Shown one piece after another: positions 52,550 through 63,046 of a stretch of DNA of 64,000 nt. The notes beneath the pieces are model-generated. The model did not search any database, had not been told where the DNA came from, and was given only the letters and a program-made list of their open reading frames with translations. The DNA comes from CAZADH01 sp964483805 (GTDB lineage: Bacteria > Muiribacteriota > Ozemobacteria > Ozemobacterales > Ozemobacteraceae), in the NCBI GenBank assembly GCA_964483805.1, contig CAZADH010000001.1, positions 1-64,000 of the forward strand, given 5' to 3'. Every line of letters starts with the position of its first letter. Position 1 is the stretch's first letter. The position numbers and the translations under genes are program-made.

Positions 52550-55500
52550 ATGCACCCCATCTACACCTCCCGCTGGGTGATCCTCACTGTCGTCTGTTGT
52601 ATTGCTGCCGCCTTGATCGGCTGCGCCCTGCGCGGTCCTGAGTCGGCGGGCGTTGGCGTGTCGACCACGCCGGCACCTGCAGCGGTGGCGACGACAGGGG
52701 CGGCCGACGTGTTGCTCTCGTTTCAGGTCTCGACGACGGCGACGCCGACCACCCAGGCTGCTGTCCGGGCGGCCGCAGGGCCGGCGAGCGTGAGATTCCG
52801 CCTTCTGACGTTGAACATCGGCCAACCGGCACTACCGACGATTGCAACAGAACAGACTATTCTTGTTCCCCCGTCCGGGCGGGTTTCAGCGACATTTACC
52901 GCCGTTCCGGCACTGCCCACGATCGCTCAGGTCGAGGGAATCAACGCCGTGATTGGCTCATACAGCACTTTCCATGGCGCACGCGACCTGCACGTCGGTG
53001 CCAATGTGATCACGGTTGCGCCGGTCGGATCGAACTGGCGGCACGACATCGCTGCCCAGGTTCTGGAAAACGCCATTCTTGATGCGACGGTGTTTGCGAA
53101 GCTGACCGCAACGGCTGCCGCGACGGCCCTGAACGTTGCGGACGCGATCGATCGTAGCCAGCCGGCAGCCCCTCAGGATGCCGTGCGGGCTTTCGTGAGG
53201 GCGGTTGCCCCGCCACGGTGGGCGCTGTCGGCGGCAACGATTCTCTCCGCGCAGACCCGGGCCCTCGCGGCCGCCGGGCAACCGGCAAACGCAGTGACCA
53301 TGTGGGTTCCAGGCGACACCTATGTGACCGAGAGCTGTAGCCAGGAGAGTCTCGCGCGCATCTGCGGCTGGAGCACGCCCGCCGAACTCGACGTGGTTGC
53401 GTCGCTCCAGGCCGATGGAGCGGGCGAAGGAACGGCGGCCCGCTCATCGACTCGCGCCGTCACCCTGCCCGCAAGCATCGACTGGCGGAACCGAAACGGG
53501 ACCGATTGGCTGGGCGGCGTGCGGAATCAGTTTCCCCGCCCCACGAGCGTGGCATTTGCGTGCTGTTCGACGCTCGAGGCCATGGCGCGAATCGACGCGA
53601 ACCTTCCGGACTTCGACCTTTCGGAGTGGTTCCTCATGCGCTTCGGTCAGGCCAACGCGCCCGGTCTTCTCGATCAGGGTTGGAGCATCCAGCAAGCGTT
53701 GGAAGTACTGAAAACGAGCGGTACGGTGTCAGAAAAGACCGTTCCCTATGGCTTGATCCCCTTCTACAATGCGCCGCCCGAGACTTCGCGCCGGTTTCGG
53801 GCCGCCAGTTATCAGCTGCTGCAGGGGACCGACGCCATCAAGCAGGCGCTTCAGGCGGGGCCCGTCATCACCGGCATGCGCGTATACGAGGATTTTGCCA
53901 GATACTCGAGTGGGATCTATTGGCACGCCGAGGGCAGACAGGTCGGGCACCAGGCGATTGTGCTCGTTGGCTACAACGATGCTGACGGGTGCTGGATTGC
54001 CAGGAACTCCTGGTCATCGAACTGGGGAGAGAACGGATACTTCCGCATCCGGTTTGGCGAACTGGGAGCCCGCGCCTATCAGGTCCGGTTTTCGTTCACA
54101 GATCCCGTTCCGGCGGCGCCCGCAGGTTTGACGGCGGTGCCAGGGGATCGCGAAGCAACGCTTTCCTGGTCGGCAACCTCTGGTGCGCGATCCTATACTC
54201 TCTACTATGGATCGACCCAGGGGACCCGACGGGAAACGGGCGTGCGGGTTGGCGGAGTCACCAGTCCGCATCGATTGGGCGGTCTCCAGAATGGAACGAC
54301 GTACTACTGTGTATTGACATGTGAGAACGAAACCGGGGAGTCAGCGTTGTCGCAAGAGATGAGCGTCACGCCTCGAGACCCGGCGGCGCTCATTCCTGCC
54401 AATGCTCATGCCGTTGCCGGCGACCGCGCGGTCACCGTGACGTGGTCATCCGTGGCGCCGGCTTCGAGTTACCGCCTCTACTGGTCGACAACGCCAGGAT
54501 CGGCCCGCTCCAGCGGTACCGTCATCGATAATGCGAATTCTCCGTTCAGTCACACCGCGTTGGCCAATGGAACCACGTATTACTATCAGGTGACCGCGAT
54601 CGTGGGCGGCGTCGAGTCGGGTCCCTCGCCCGAGTTCAGTGCGCGCCCCTGGCCCGGACTCCCGGGCGCCCCCACGGGCCTGCGTGCCGATGCCGGCAAC
54701 GCACAGACGACCGTGTCGTGGAACCCGGTCGCCGGCGCCGATCGCTACAATCTCTATTTCAGCAATGTTGCGACCGTCAACCGCACGAGCACGCTGATCG
54801 CTTCGGTGTCGAGTCCGTTCGTGCATCGGGACCGCCCCAATGGCACAACCGTGTATTACGTCGTCACCGCGGCAAACATGGCCGGGGAGTCGGCGGAATC
54901 GACGGCCGCTGCAGCCACTCCCGTTTTGCCGGCACCGACCGGAGTCAACGTGGTGCGCGGCTCGAGCGCGGTGACTGTGAACTGGTCACCGGTTCCTGGA
55001 TCATCGGGCTACAACATTTATTATAGCGAGTCGCCGCTGGCGTTGCGTACTGCAGGTGTTCCCGTCCGCAACGTGCAACCCGGAACGAGCATCACGGGTC
55101 TGGTCAACGGGCGCACTTACTTCTTTCAAGTCACGGCTCTCGACACCAGTGTCGAATCGGTGGGCTCGATGGTGGCCTCCGATCAGGCCATGCTGGCGCC
55201 GGCCAGCAACCTGCGGGTCAGTGGGACGCGTGGTCGCATCGGCGTCACCTGGGACGCCAACGTGGGCACCACCTACGGTATCAAACTGTACTACTCGATC
55301 GACAACGGCACGACCTGGCTTGCGACCACCCACGTCGAGGGCGCAACAACGGGTATTGCACCGGGAACGAATCAAAGCGTCAACTGGGTGTCGCACCAGG
55401 ATTTCGCCGCGAACCAGGGGCAGGTGCGTGCCCGCGTGGTTCTCAACGACGGCGTCATGGATTCTCCCCCGATCGACTCGGGCGCCTTTACCATCGATAA

Positions 55501-57733
55501 CCGGGTCATCGTCACTTCGGTTACGTCGAACACCTCAGACGGCGTCTATGGTCCGGGTGCCGCGATTGATGTTCAGGTGACATTCTCGACGCCGGTTCTG
55601 GTCACCGGCACCCCACAATTACTTCTCGAAACCGGGGTTACCGATCGGCAGGCCAGTTACCTCTCGGGAAACAACAGCAATACGTTGTCGTTCCGATACG
55701 TCGTGCAGAACGGAGATGTCGCCAGTGACCTCGATTTCGCAAACTCGGCCGCACTGGCGCTCAACGGCGGCACGATTCGTGACGACGCCGGGAACAACGC
55801 GACACTGACGCTGCCCGGCCCCGGCGCCGCCGGTTCGCTCGGCGCCGCCAAAGCAATCGTGGTCGATGGAATCGCCCCGACCCTGGTGTCGGTGACCTCG
55901 ACTTCGCCGGACGGCGACTATGGATCGGGACGCGGCATCAATGTGACGTTGAACTTCTCGGAACCTGTCACGTTGGCCAACGGAGACCTCCGCCTCGACT
56001 TTGATACCGCCGGTTCGGCGACAGTCGCTCCGTTCGCCCCCGCCGCGGCGGCCAGTACGACATACGTTGTAAGTGCACCCGAGGCGAGCGCCGATCTCGA
56101 CACCGTCGGACTGACACTGGTTGGCGGGGCAACCCTGCGCGATGCCGCTGGCAATGACGTCGCACTGGCCATTCCCGTCGGCCAGTCTCTGAAAGACAGT
56201 CGGGCATTGGTGGTCGATACGATTCCGCCACAGATTCAGTCGATCAGACGCGAGATCCCGCTGGCGACTACAACCAATGCTCTCTCGGTTACGTGGCGGG
56301 TGACCTTCAGCAGGGCAATCGATCCGACTACGGTCCAGCTCAGCGACTTCACCTTGGGCAATTCACCGAACACGATCGTCGACGAAGCTTTGAACGGGTT
56401 GAGCCAGGTCGATGCAACATCATGGGATGTCACCGCAACAACGGGCACATCGGGAGACGGCACTCTCAGTCTCGGAAGCTATCCTGGCAATGGAGCCGAC
56501 ATCAGAGACGCCATCGGTAATCCGTACGCTGGGGCAATGGGCCCGCGTCAAAACTACACGATCGACAAGACGCCGCCGACGTTCGTGGCGATGGTTCCGT
56601 TTGACACCAACGCTGTCGATCTGAAGTTCAGCGAGAATATGGTTGGGTTGACAACCCCCGGCGGCATCAGCGTGTCGGGTGCAGGTATCAACTCCTTGTC
56701 CGCAACACCGGACACTATCGCGTCGGTTTCCATCGTAACCGGAATGTACCGACTCGAATGGGCAACCGGGGCAATGTTGGCGGACAGCACACTGACCGTG
56801 TCGACCTCGGGCCTGACCGACGTCGCGGGAAACAGTATTCAAGGGGTGACCAGCATTACCGACCAGACCCCCTTGATGTTCATTGACACGGTGGTAGTTG
56901 GCGACCCGGGCAATCAGTCAGACCCGGTTGGTTACGGTGGAGTGGCAGTCGCATTCCGCATCGGGAAGTATGAGATTACCAATACACAATATTGCACATT
57001 CCTGAATGCTGTGGCACAGACGGACACCTACGGTCTCTACTACACGCTGATGGCCGGAACGCCTGCCAGCAACCGAGGGGGGATCGATCGTTCGGGGTCA
57101 TCAGGAAGTTACGTGTATTCGGTCGTCGCCAACATGGGAGACAAGCCTGTCAACTACGTGAGTTTCCTCGGTGCCGCAAGATTTGCCAACTGGATGCACA
57201 ACGGTGGCCGCAATGGTGGCAGTACAGAGACCGGGGCTTACACGATCACCGGAGGCGGTGACAATGCCGGCACGGTTGGGGGCCGCCAGAACGGGGCCCG
57301 GTTTTCGATCCCGAACGCGAGTGAGTGGCACAAGGCCGCACATTACAAGGGAGGAGGCACGAACAGCGGCTATTGGCAGTTCGCGACCCAGAGCGATGCC
57401 ACGCCGACTGTTGCCCTTGCAAACCCTGTAGGTAGTGTCAGTAACCCTGGAGTGAACGTCGCGAACTATGACATGGGAGCAGTTTGGAACGGACAGAACG
57501 CCAACTTCACGACGGTAGGGAGTTGTGGTGCATCATCCTGCAGCGCCTATGGCACTGCAGACCAGACCGGCAATGTGTCGGAGTGGACCGAGACCTATCC
57601 CTCCAGCCCGCCTTTTCGAGCCACTCTTGGCGGCAATTCGCAAAGTCCGGGGTCTTGGCTTCGTTGGACAGCTCTCGCTGGCACGGACCAGACAGAGCGT
57701 TTTGCTCTCTACGGTTTTCGTGTTCGCCGGTAA
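52550..57733 (+). CDS. Lipoprotein: N-module, papain-like pseudo-peptidase, FN3, Ig-like, SUMF1-like
   Basis: The 1727-residue lipoprotein (lipobox LIGC near residue 24; ATG 52550 behind CGGAGAG) has the shared N-module to about 290. A C1A papain-like domain follows at about 305-515. The catalytic Cys position is Ser333 (QFPRPTSVAFACC against QGxCGSCWAFS), while His467 (VGHQAIVLVGY) and Asn486 (RNSW) remain. About five FN3-type domains fill 520-980, Ig-like calcium-dependent-looking repeats 985-1440, and a C-terminal SUMF1/FGE-like domain 1445-1727 (KYEITNTQYCTFLNAV, NYVSFLGAARFANW, TGNVSEW, GFRV). The SUMF1 part lacks the paired catalytic Cys. It is probably a surface or periplasmic binding protein. 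Tandem paralogues follow. Confidence 0.88.
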   Translation: MHPIYTSRWVILTVVCCIAAALIGCALRGPESAGVGVSTTPAPAAVATTGAADVLLSFQVSTTATPTTQAAVRAAAGPASVRFRLLTLNIGQPALPTIATEQTILVPPSGRVSATFTAVPALPTIAQVEGINAVIGSYSTFHGARDLHVGANVITVAPVGSNWRHDIAAQVLENAILDATVFAKLTATAAATALNVADAIDRSQPAAPQDAVRAFVRAVAPPRWALSAATILSAQTRALAAAGQPANAVTMWVPGDTYVTESCSQESLARICGWSTPAELDVVASLQADGAGEGTAARSSTRAVTLPASIDWRNRNGTDWLGGVRNQFPRPTSVAFACCSTLEAMARIDANLPDFDLSEWFLMRFGQANAPGLLDQGWSIQQALEVLKTSGTVSEKTVPYGLIPFYNAPPETSRRFRAASYQLLQGTDAIKQALQAGPVITGMRVYEDFARYSSGIYWHAEGRQVGHQAIVLVGYNDADGCWIARNSWSSNWGENGYFRIRFGELGARAYQVRFSFTDPVPAAPAGLTAVPGDREATLSWSATSGARSYTLYYGSTQGTRRETGVRVGGVTSPHRLGGLQNGTTYYCVLTCENETGESALSQEMSVTPRDPAALIPANAHAVAGDRAVTVTWSSVAPASSYRLYWSTTPGSARSSGTVIDNANSPFSHTALANGTTYYYQVTAIVGGVESGPSPEFSARPWPGLPGAPTGLRADAGNAQTTVSWNPVAGADRYNLYFSNVATVNRTSTLIASVSSPFVHRDRPNGTTVYYVVTAANMAGESAESTAAAATPVLPAPTGVNVVRGSSAVTVNWSPVPGSSGYNIYYSESPLALRTAGVPVRNVQPGTSITGLVNGRTYFFQVTALDTSVESVGSMVASDQAMLAPASNLRVSGTRGRIGVTWDANVGTTYGIKLYYSIDNGTTWLATTHVEGATTGIAPGTNQSVNWVSHQDFAANQGQVRARVVLNDGVMDSPPIDSGAFTIDNRVIVTSVTSNTSDGVYGPGAAIDVQVTFSTPVLVTGTPQLLLETGVTDRQASYLSGNNSNTLSFRYVVQNGDVASDLDFANSAALALNGGTIRDDAGNNATLTLPGPGAAGSLGAAKAIVVDGIAPTLVSVTSTSPDGDYGSGRGINVTLNFSEPVTLANGDLRLDFDTAGSATVAPFAPAAAASTTYVVSAPEASADLDTVGLTLVGGATLRDAAGNDVALAIPVGQSLKDSRALVVDTIPPQIQSIRREIPLATTTNALSVTWRVTFSRAIDPTTVQLSDFTLGNSPNTIVDEALNGLSQVDATSWDVTATTGTSGDGTLSLGSYPGNGADIRDAIGNPYAGAMGPRQNYTIDKTPPTFVAMVPFDTNAVDLKFSENMVGLTTPGGISVSGAGINSLSATPDTIASVSIVTGMYRLEWATGAMLADSTLTVSTSGLTDVAGNSIQGVTSITDQTPLMFIDTVVVGDPGNQSDPVGYGGVAVAFRIGKYEITNTQYCTFLNAVAQTDTYGLYYTLMAGTPASNRGGIDRSGSSGSYVYSVVANMGDKPVNYVSFLGAARFANWMHNGGRNGGSTETGAYTITGGGDNAGTVGGRQNGARFSIPNASEWHKAAHYKGGGTNSGYWQFATQSDATPTVALANPVGSVSNPGVNVANYDMGAVWNGQNANFTTVGSCGASSCSAYGTADQTGNVSEWTETYPSSPPFRATLGGNSQSPGSWLRWTALAGTDQTERFALYGFRVRR

Positions 57734-57779
57734 TCGGTCCCGTTTCCCAAACCATCCCTATCGATCTCGGAGACTGCTA

Positions 57780-60700
57780 ATGTCTGGTTATCACCGCACG
57801 AACCTTGTGGGTGTAATCTGCGGCTTGTTTCTTGCATCAATGTTCGTTAGCCTCGGGTGCTCGATCGATGGTCGAGGTCGAGGAGGGATCGGAACCGACT
57901 TGACCACCACGCATTCGGTCGACTCCCATTCCGCGAACGTGTCATTCGCTTTTCAAGTGACTCCCATCGCATCGGGACCGGCCATCCCGGTGCATCCCGC
58001 CGTATTCGCGCCCGGCGAGATGACCGTGAGTTTTCGGCTGTTGACACTGAACATCGGCAATGTGTTGGCGCCGACCACGGCCACCGAGCAGACCGTGATC
58101 GTGCCGTCGAGTGGCCTCGTCACCGCGCATTTCGGCGCCGTGCCAATGCGCAGCACCGTCGCCCAGGTCGAGCTGCGGGGTGCCTCGATCGCCTCGTTCT
58201 CGCGCTTTCACGGCGCACGCGACCTCGGCCCCGGCAGCAATGTCATCACCGTGGCGCCGGTCGGTTCAGGATGGTCGAACGATCTGGCGGCCCATGCCCT
58301 CGAGACCGCGGCCCTGTCGCCAGTTCTGTTCGCGCGGTTGCCGGCATCCGCTGCTGCAGTCGCACTGCAAGTGGCCCTGCAACAGGACCGGTCGCGCGCG
58401 AACCTGCAGCAGGAGATGGTGCAAGCCTTTTCACAGGTTTTGAATCCCCCTCGATGGAGCCTGACCGGTGAGGCCATTCGGAGCGCACAGATTCAGGCTC
58501 TTGCTGCCCGAGGACAGATCGCCAATGACGAAACGACATGGACCGCCGGTGACACGTTCGTGACCCGCATTGCCGGTCAGAACGAGTTGGGCATGTGGTG
58601 TAGCTGGAACACCCCCACGGAGTTTTCGGTCGCGGGAAACATCAAGAATTCGACGGCCGTTGATGCCGGTGTCCGTGCCAGCACCCTGCCGCGCGTGCTC
58701 GATTGGCGGAACAAGAACGGCCGCAACTGGTTGCCCCCAGTGCAGAATCAGTATCCCCACTCGACCGGAGTGGCCTTCGCCTGCTGCAGCGCTCTGGAGA
58801 CCATGGCCCTGATCGAGGGGAACCTGGAAGGCGTCGACCTTTCGGAGTGGCAACTCATTCACGAGGGCCAACCCAACGAGTCGCAACGTCTGACCGGCGG
58901 TTGGAGTTTTCGCCCGGCGTGTGACCATTTGGCCCAGGTCGGAGTGGTCAGCGACGCTCTGCTGCCCTACCACACGATCCCGCACTTTTCGACACCTTCG
59001 CCCGGCGCCCGCGTCTATCGCGCGGCATCGTATGTTCTGGCGCAGGGTTCCGATGGCATCAAACAGGCTCTGCAAGAGGGACCGGTCCTGGCCGGCATCA
59101 GGGTGTTCGAGGACTTCATGCGCTATACCGGAGGCGTCTACTGGCACGCCGCGGGTCAGGAGGTCGGCTTTCAAAGCATCCTTCTGGTCGGGTATGACGA
59201 CGACCGGGAGTGTTGGATCGGCCGCAACTCCTGGTCGATCGACTGGGGCGAGCTGGGCTATTGCCGCATCCGCTACAGTGAGGCGCAGATCGATCGCGGC
59301 TATCTCGTGCGCTTCGCATATCAGATCCCCGCTCCCGCTGCGCCGGCCTCAGTCGCGGTTTCGATCGGCGATCGGGGAGCTCTCATTTCATGGCCGGTCG
59401 TTGCCGGCGCCACCAACTACAACCTCTACCATGACACGATTCCCGGTCGACCAATTTCGAGCGGGGTCCGCATTTCGAACGTGACGAGTCCATACCGGCT
59501 GACAGGATTGACCAATGACGCAACGTATTACGTTGTAATTACGTCCGAAAACAGCACCGGAGAGTCTCCCGGCTCGCCCGCGCTGCACGTGACGCCGCGC
59601 CCGCCGAGTGTTCTGACCGTGGCCAGTGCCTCGGCTGTCGCCGGCGATGGAACGGCTACCGTGTCGTGGTCACCGATCCCTGGGGCTGCCAGCTATAACC
59701 TCTTCTGGGCCGCAACCCCTGGCCAGGTCAGGTCTAGCGGCGTGCGGATTGCCGGTGTCGCAAGCCCCTTCACACATACACCGCTGACCAACGGTAACAC
59801 GTATTACTACCAGGTGACCGCCATCGTTAACGGCATTGAGACCGCGCCATCATCTGAGATCAGCGCACGACCGTGGCCGCGCATTCCCGATGCCCCTGGA
59901 AACGTGGTGGCCACCGCAGGCAATGGTCAGGTTTCCATCGCATGGCCGCCGGTCGCGGAAGCTACGAGTTACAACGTCTACTCCGGATCATCGGCCAATC
60001 TCACCCGCCTGAACGGAACGCGGGTTACAGGAGTTGCGACCCCGTTCATTCATTCGGGAGTTGCGAACGGGTCCCGCCTCTACTACCTGGTCACTGCCGA
60101 AAACGCCGCCGGTGAGTCTGTCGAATCGATAGTCGTTGCGGCGACACCACAGTTGCCTTCGCCAGCAGACGTCAGTCTGGTTCGTGGCTCGACCCAGGTC
60201 ACTGTCAACTGGTCGGCCGTTCCCGGTGCACTCGCTTACAATCTTTACTACGGCGAAAGCGCAACGGCACTGCGCACCACGGGCACGATCGTACGCAACG
60301 TGCAATCGGGCCGAACCATCACCGGGCTCGTCAACGGACGTTCGTACTACTTTGTGGTTACGGCCATCGATCAGAACGTCGAGTCGGCTGATTCGGTCAT
60401 CCAGTCCGATCAACCGATCCTCGCGCCGGCTACAAACCTTCGCGTGACCGGGAACCGTGGCCGGATCACCCTCACGTGGGATGCGGTCACGGGCATCAAC
60501 TATGGCGCGAAAGTGTTCTATTCACTCGATGGCGGCACATCCTGGAGTCCGACCACGCACCTCGAAGGCACGTTGTCGGGCATCACGCCAGGCTCCGATC
60601 GCTCGCTGACCTGGGTCTCGCATCAGGATTTCACCGCGCTGCAGACCCAGACCCGGGTTCGCTTGGTCCTTAATGATGGGGCCGTCGATGCCAACCCCAT

Positions 60701-62984
60701 AGACTCGTCCGCATGGTCTGTGGACAATCGGATCTTCGTTGCGGGCGTTGATGCCGTGTCGCCGGACGGCGCGTATCCGCTCGGCAGCACGATCGACATC
60801 AAGGTCAGATTCAGCACCATCGTGCGGGTCACCGGCACTCCTCAGCTCACGCTTGAAACGGGAGCGATCGATCGGACTGCCGCGTTCGCCGGGGGAGACA
60901 ACACCGATACCTTGCTGTTTCGTTACACGGTGCAGGCAGGGGACACGACTCCAGATCTCGATTACGCCGGCACCAACGCACTCAACCTCAACGGCGGCAC
61001 CATCCGCGACGACGTCGGCAATGCAGCAGCGCTGGCTCTGGCCCCTGTGACGACGTCGGGGTCCCTTGGCAGTGCACGGGCGATCGCCATTGACGGTGTG
61101 GTGCCGACTGTCGTTGCCATCACCTCGCCAAACAGTAATACAACATATGGATGTAGCCAGACGATCACGCTCAACGTCGCCTTCTCCGAACCCGTCACGC
61201 TGGCCGGCAACTCGCTCGGCATCACGCTCGACACCGGAGCCGTCGTGACAGTTGCACCGTTTTCCAACGTGGCGGTAGCTACCGCGACGTACCAAATAGC
61301 GCCGGGTCAGACCAGCGCTGACCTCGACACGACCGTCTTGGCACTGACCAACGGCGCGACACTGCGCGATGCCGCCGGCAACAACTGCAGCCTCACGATC
61401 CCTGGGGGCGAGTCGCTGAAAGAACACAGCAATCTCGCCATCGACGCGGTCTTGCCGGCCGTCGTGTCGATCGTGCGGCAGACGCCGACTGCCGCACGAA
61501 CCAATGCCGCGACAGTCGTCTGGCGCGTTACGTTCAATCGCGCACTCGACCTGGCTTCTGTGCAGACGACGGACTTCTCGCTGATCGACACCAGTGGCAG
61601 CCTTGCGGGCGAGGCAATCACCGGCGTGACCCAGATCAACCCGTCGACCTACGATGTCACGGCATCGACCGGAACGTCGGGTGACGGCGATCTTCAACTC
61701 AGGGTCCAGGCCTCCGTCGCAACGATCGACGACACGGTGGGCAATCACCTGAGCACCGACGGCCCTGTTGGCGAAGGCTTCCGAATCGACAAGAACCCGC
61801 CCGCTCTCGTGCGTGCCACGGGCCTGGATACCGGCCTCGTCGAGATCTGTTTCGATGAACCTGTTACAGCCGGAGCTGATGCCCCGGGTTGTTTCACGAT
61901 TTCGGGCGCGGGTCAGAGCACCCTGGCGGCGAACCCGACGTCCGTGACGGTTGTCGGCACCACGACCTATCACTTGAAGTGGTCGGCAGGTTCAATGTTG
62001 GCGAGCAGCACGGTTAGCGTGTCGGTCGCCGCTGGCGTGACCGATCAGTTTGGTCACGTGACCACCGGGGCGATTCATGCCGGCGCACCCACCCCGCTGC
62101 TATTCATCGAAACGGTGGCCGTCGGTGATCCGGGAAACAACTATGATGGCCGGGTGATGGCTGACATGGTGACCTTCTGCGGAAACGTGGCCTACGCCTA
62201 TCGAATTGGCAAGTTCGAAGTCACCAACGAGCAATACTGCGTATTCTTGAATGCCGTCGCCAGGTCCGATTCCTACGGATTGTACTCGACGTCAATGGCC
62301 GGTATGCCTTCCGATAATCTTGGGGGCATCGACCGCTCTGGACCCATGGGTGCATACGTGTATACGACGGTTGCCAATATGGGCAATAAGCCGGTCAACT
62401 GGGTGAGCTTCTATGGCGCCAGTCGCTTTGTGAATTGGTTGCACAACGGCGCACAGATCGGTGGGTCGACGGAAACGGGCGCATACACGATCACCGGCGG
62501 GGGCGACAATGCCGGCACGATCGGTTCCCGCGAGAATGGTGCAAGATACGCATTGCCGACCGAGAACGAATGGTATAAGGCGGCCTTCTACAAGGGTGGC
62601 AGCACCAACGCCGGGTACTGGTTCAGCGCGATGCAGAGCGATGCAGTCGCCACCAAAGCCACGGCCAATGGCACCGGCGACATCTCGAACCCGGGTGCCA
62701 ATGTTGCCAACTATGCGAACAATGCGGTTTGGAACGGCCAGGCAGGTCTCACCACAGTGGGGTCGGCTGGTCCATTGTCTGCAAGCGCCTATGGAACATA
62801 CGATCAGACCGGCAACGTCACCGAGTGGTGTGAAACAATGTTAGACGGGGCAAATCACTGCATTCGTGGGTGTAATTACTCCTGGTCATACTGGCCGAAC
62901 GCTACATACATGAATCGGGGTCCCTCCGGTGACGACTATCAGTACCGCACTAATGGTCTTCGTATTTTCCGCGCAGCCCAGTGA
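57780..62984 (+). CDS. Lipoprotein paralogue: N-module, doubly inactive papain-like domain, FN3, Ig-like, SUMF1-like
   Basis: The 1734-residue paralogue of the preceding gene has the same domain order. Start ATG 57780 follows CGGAGAC; lipobox is SLGC near residue 24. In the C1A domain both catalytic residues are lost: Cys becomes Gly330 (QYPHSTGVAFACC) and His becomes Phe464 (VGFQSILLVGY); Asn483 stays. FN3-like domains run from about 517 to 980. Ig-like repeats run to about 1440. The SUMF1-like domain ends in NHCIRGCNYSWSYW and RTNGLRIFRA. It lies 46 bases behind the first copy, no terminator between, so both probably share a transcript. Amino-acid divergence between copies is considerable, so the duplication is not recent. 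Confidence 0.88.
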   Translation: MSGYHRTNLVGVICGLFLASMFVSLGCSIDGRGRGGIGTDLTTTHSVDSHSANVSFAFQVTPIASGPAIPVHPAVFAPGEMTVSFRLLTLNIGNVLAPTTATEQTVIVPSSGLVTAHFGAVPMRSTVAQVELRGASIASFSRFHGARDLGPGSNVITVAPVGSGWSNDLAAHALETAALSPVLFARLPASAAAVALQVALQQDRSRANLQQEMVQAFSQVLNPPRWSLTGEAIRSAQIQALAARGQIANDETTWTAGDTFVTRIAGQNELGMWCSWNTPTEFSVAGNIKNSTAVDAGVRASTLPRVLDWRNKNGRNWLPPVQNQYPHSTGVAFACCSALETMALIEGNLEGVDLSEWQLIHEGQPNESQRLTGGWSFRPACDHLAQVGVVSDALLPYHTIPHFSTPSPGARVYRAASYVLAQGSDGIKQALQEGPVLAGIRVFEDFMRYTGGVYWHAAGQEVGFQSILLVGYDDDRECWIGRNSWSIDWGELGYCRIRYSEAQIDRGYLVRFAYQIPAPAAPASVAVSIGDRGALISWPVVAGATNYNLYHDTIPGRPISSGVRISNVTSPYRLTGLTNDATYYVVITSENSTGESPGSPALHVTPRPPSVLTVASASAVAGDGTATVSWSPIPGAASYNLFWAATPGQVRSSGVRIAGVASPFTHTPLTNGNTYYYQVTAIVNGIETAPSSEISARPWPRIPDAPGNVVATAGNGQVSIAWPPVAEATSYNVYSGSSANLTRLNGTRVTGVATPFIHSGVANGSRLYYLVTAENAAGESVESIVVAATPQLPSPADVSLVRGSTQVTVNWSAVPGALAYNLYYGESATALRTTGTIVRNVQSGRTITGLVNGRSYYFVVTAIDQNVESADSVIQSDQPILAPATNLRVTGNRGRITLTWDAVTGINYGAKVFYSLDGGTSWSPTTHLEGTLSGITPGSDRSLTWVSHQDFTALQTQTRVRLVLNDGAVDANPIDSSAWSVDNRIFVAGVDAVSPDGAYPLGSTIDIKVRFSTIVRVTGTPQLTLETGAIDRTAAFAGGDNTDTLLFRYTVQAGDTTPDLDYAGTNALNLNGGTIRDDVGNAAALALAPVTTSGSLGSARAIAIDGVVPTVVAITSPNSNTTYGCSQTITLNVAFSEPVTLAGNSLGITLDTGAVVTVAPFSNVAVATATYQIAPGQTSADLDTTVLALTNGATLRDAAGNNCSLTIPGGESLKEHSNLAIDAVLPAVVSIVRQTPTAARTNAATVVWRVTFNRALDLASVQTTDFSLIDTSGSLAGEAITGVTQINPSTYDVTASTGTSGDGDLQLRVQASVATIDDTVGNHLSTDGPVGEGFRIDKNPPALVRATGLDTGLVEICFDEPVTAGADAPGCFTISGAGQSTLAANPTSVTVVGTTTYHLKWSAGSMLASSTVSVSVAAGVTDQFGHVTTGAIHAGAPTPLLFIETVAVGDPGNNYDGRVMADMVTFCGNVAYAYRIGKFEVTNEQYCVFLNAVARSDSYGLYSTSMAGMPSDNLGGIDRSGPMGAYVYTTVANMGNKPVNWVSFYGASRFVNWLHNGAQIGGSTETGAYTITGGGDNAGTIGSRENGARYALPTENEWYKAAFYKGGSTNAGYWFSAMQSDAVATKATANGTGDISNPGANVANYANNAVWNGQAGLTTVGSAGPLSASAYGTYDQTGNVTEWCETMLDGANHCIRGCNYSWSYWPNATYMNRGPSGDDYQYRTNGLRIFRAAQ

Positions 62985-63046
62985 TTGTTTGTGAACGGGC
63001 GGCTTCTTCGGCCTCGAAAGAGTTCGGGGCGACAGGTGGTGCAAGC

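Noticed and set aside
54110..60720. Recent gene duplication or DNA-level tandem repeat array in the FN3 region
   Set aside because: Neighbouring FN3 units and the two paralogues differ widely at the nucleotide level; the repeats are protein-level and old.
56880..62984. Active formylglycine-generating enzyme
   Set aside because: The paired catalytic Cys of FGE is missing, and no sulfatase gene is nearby.
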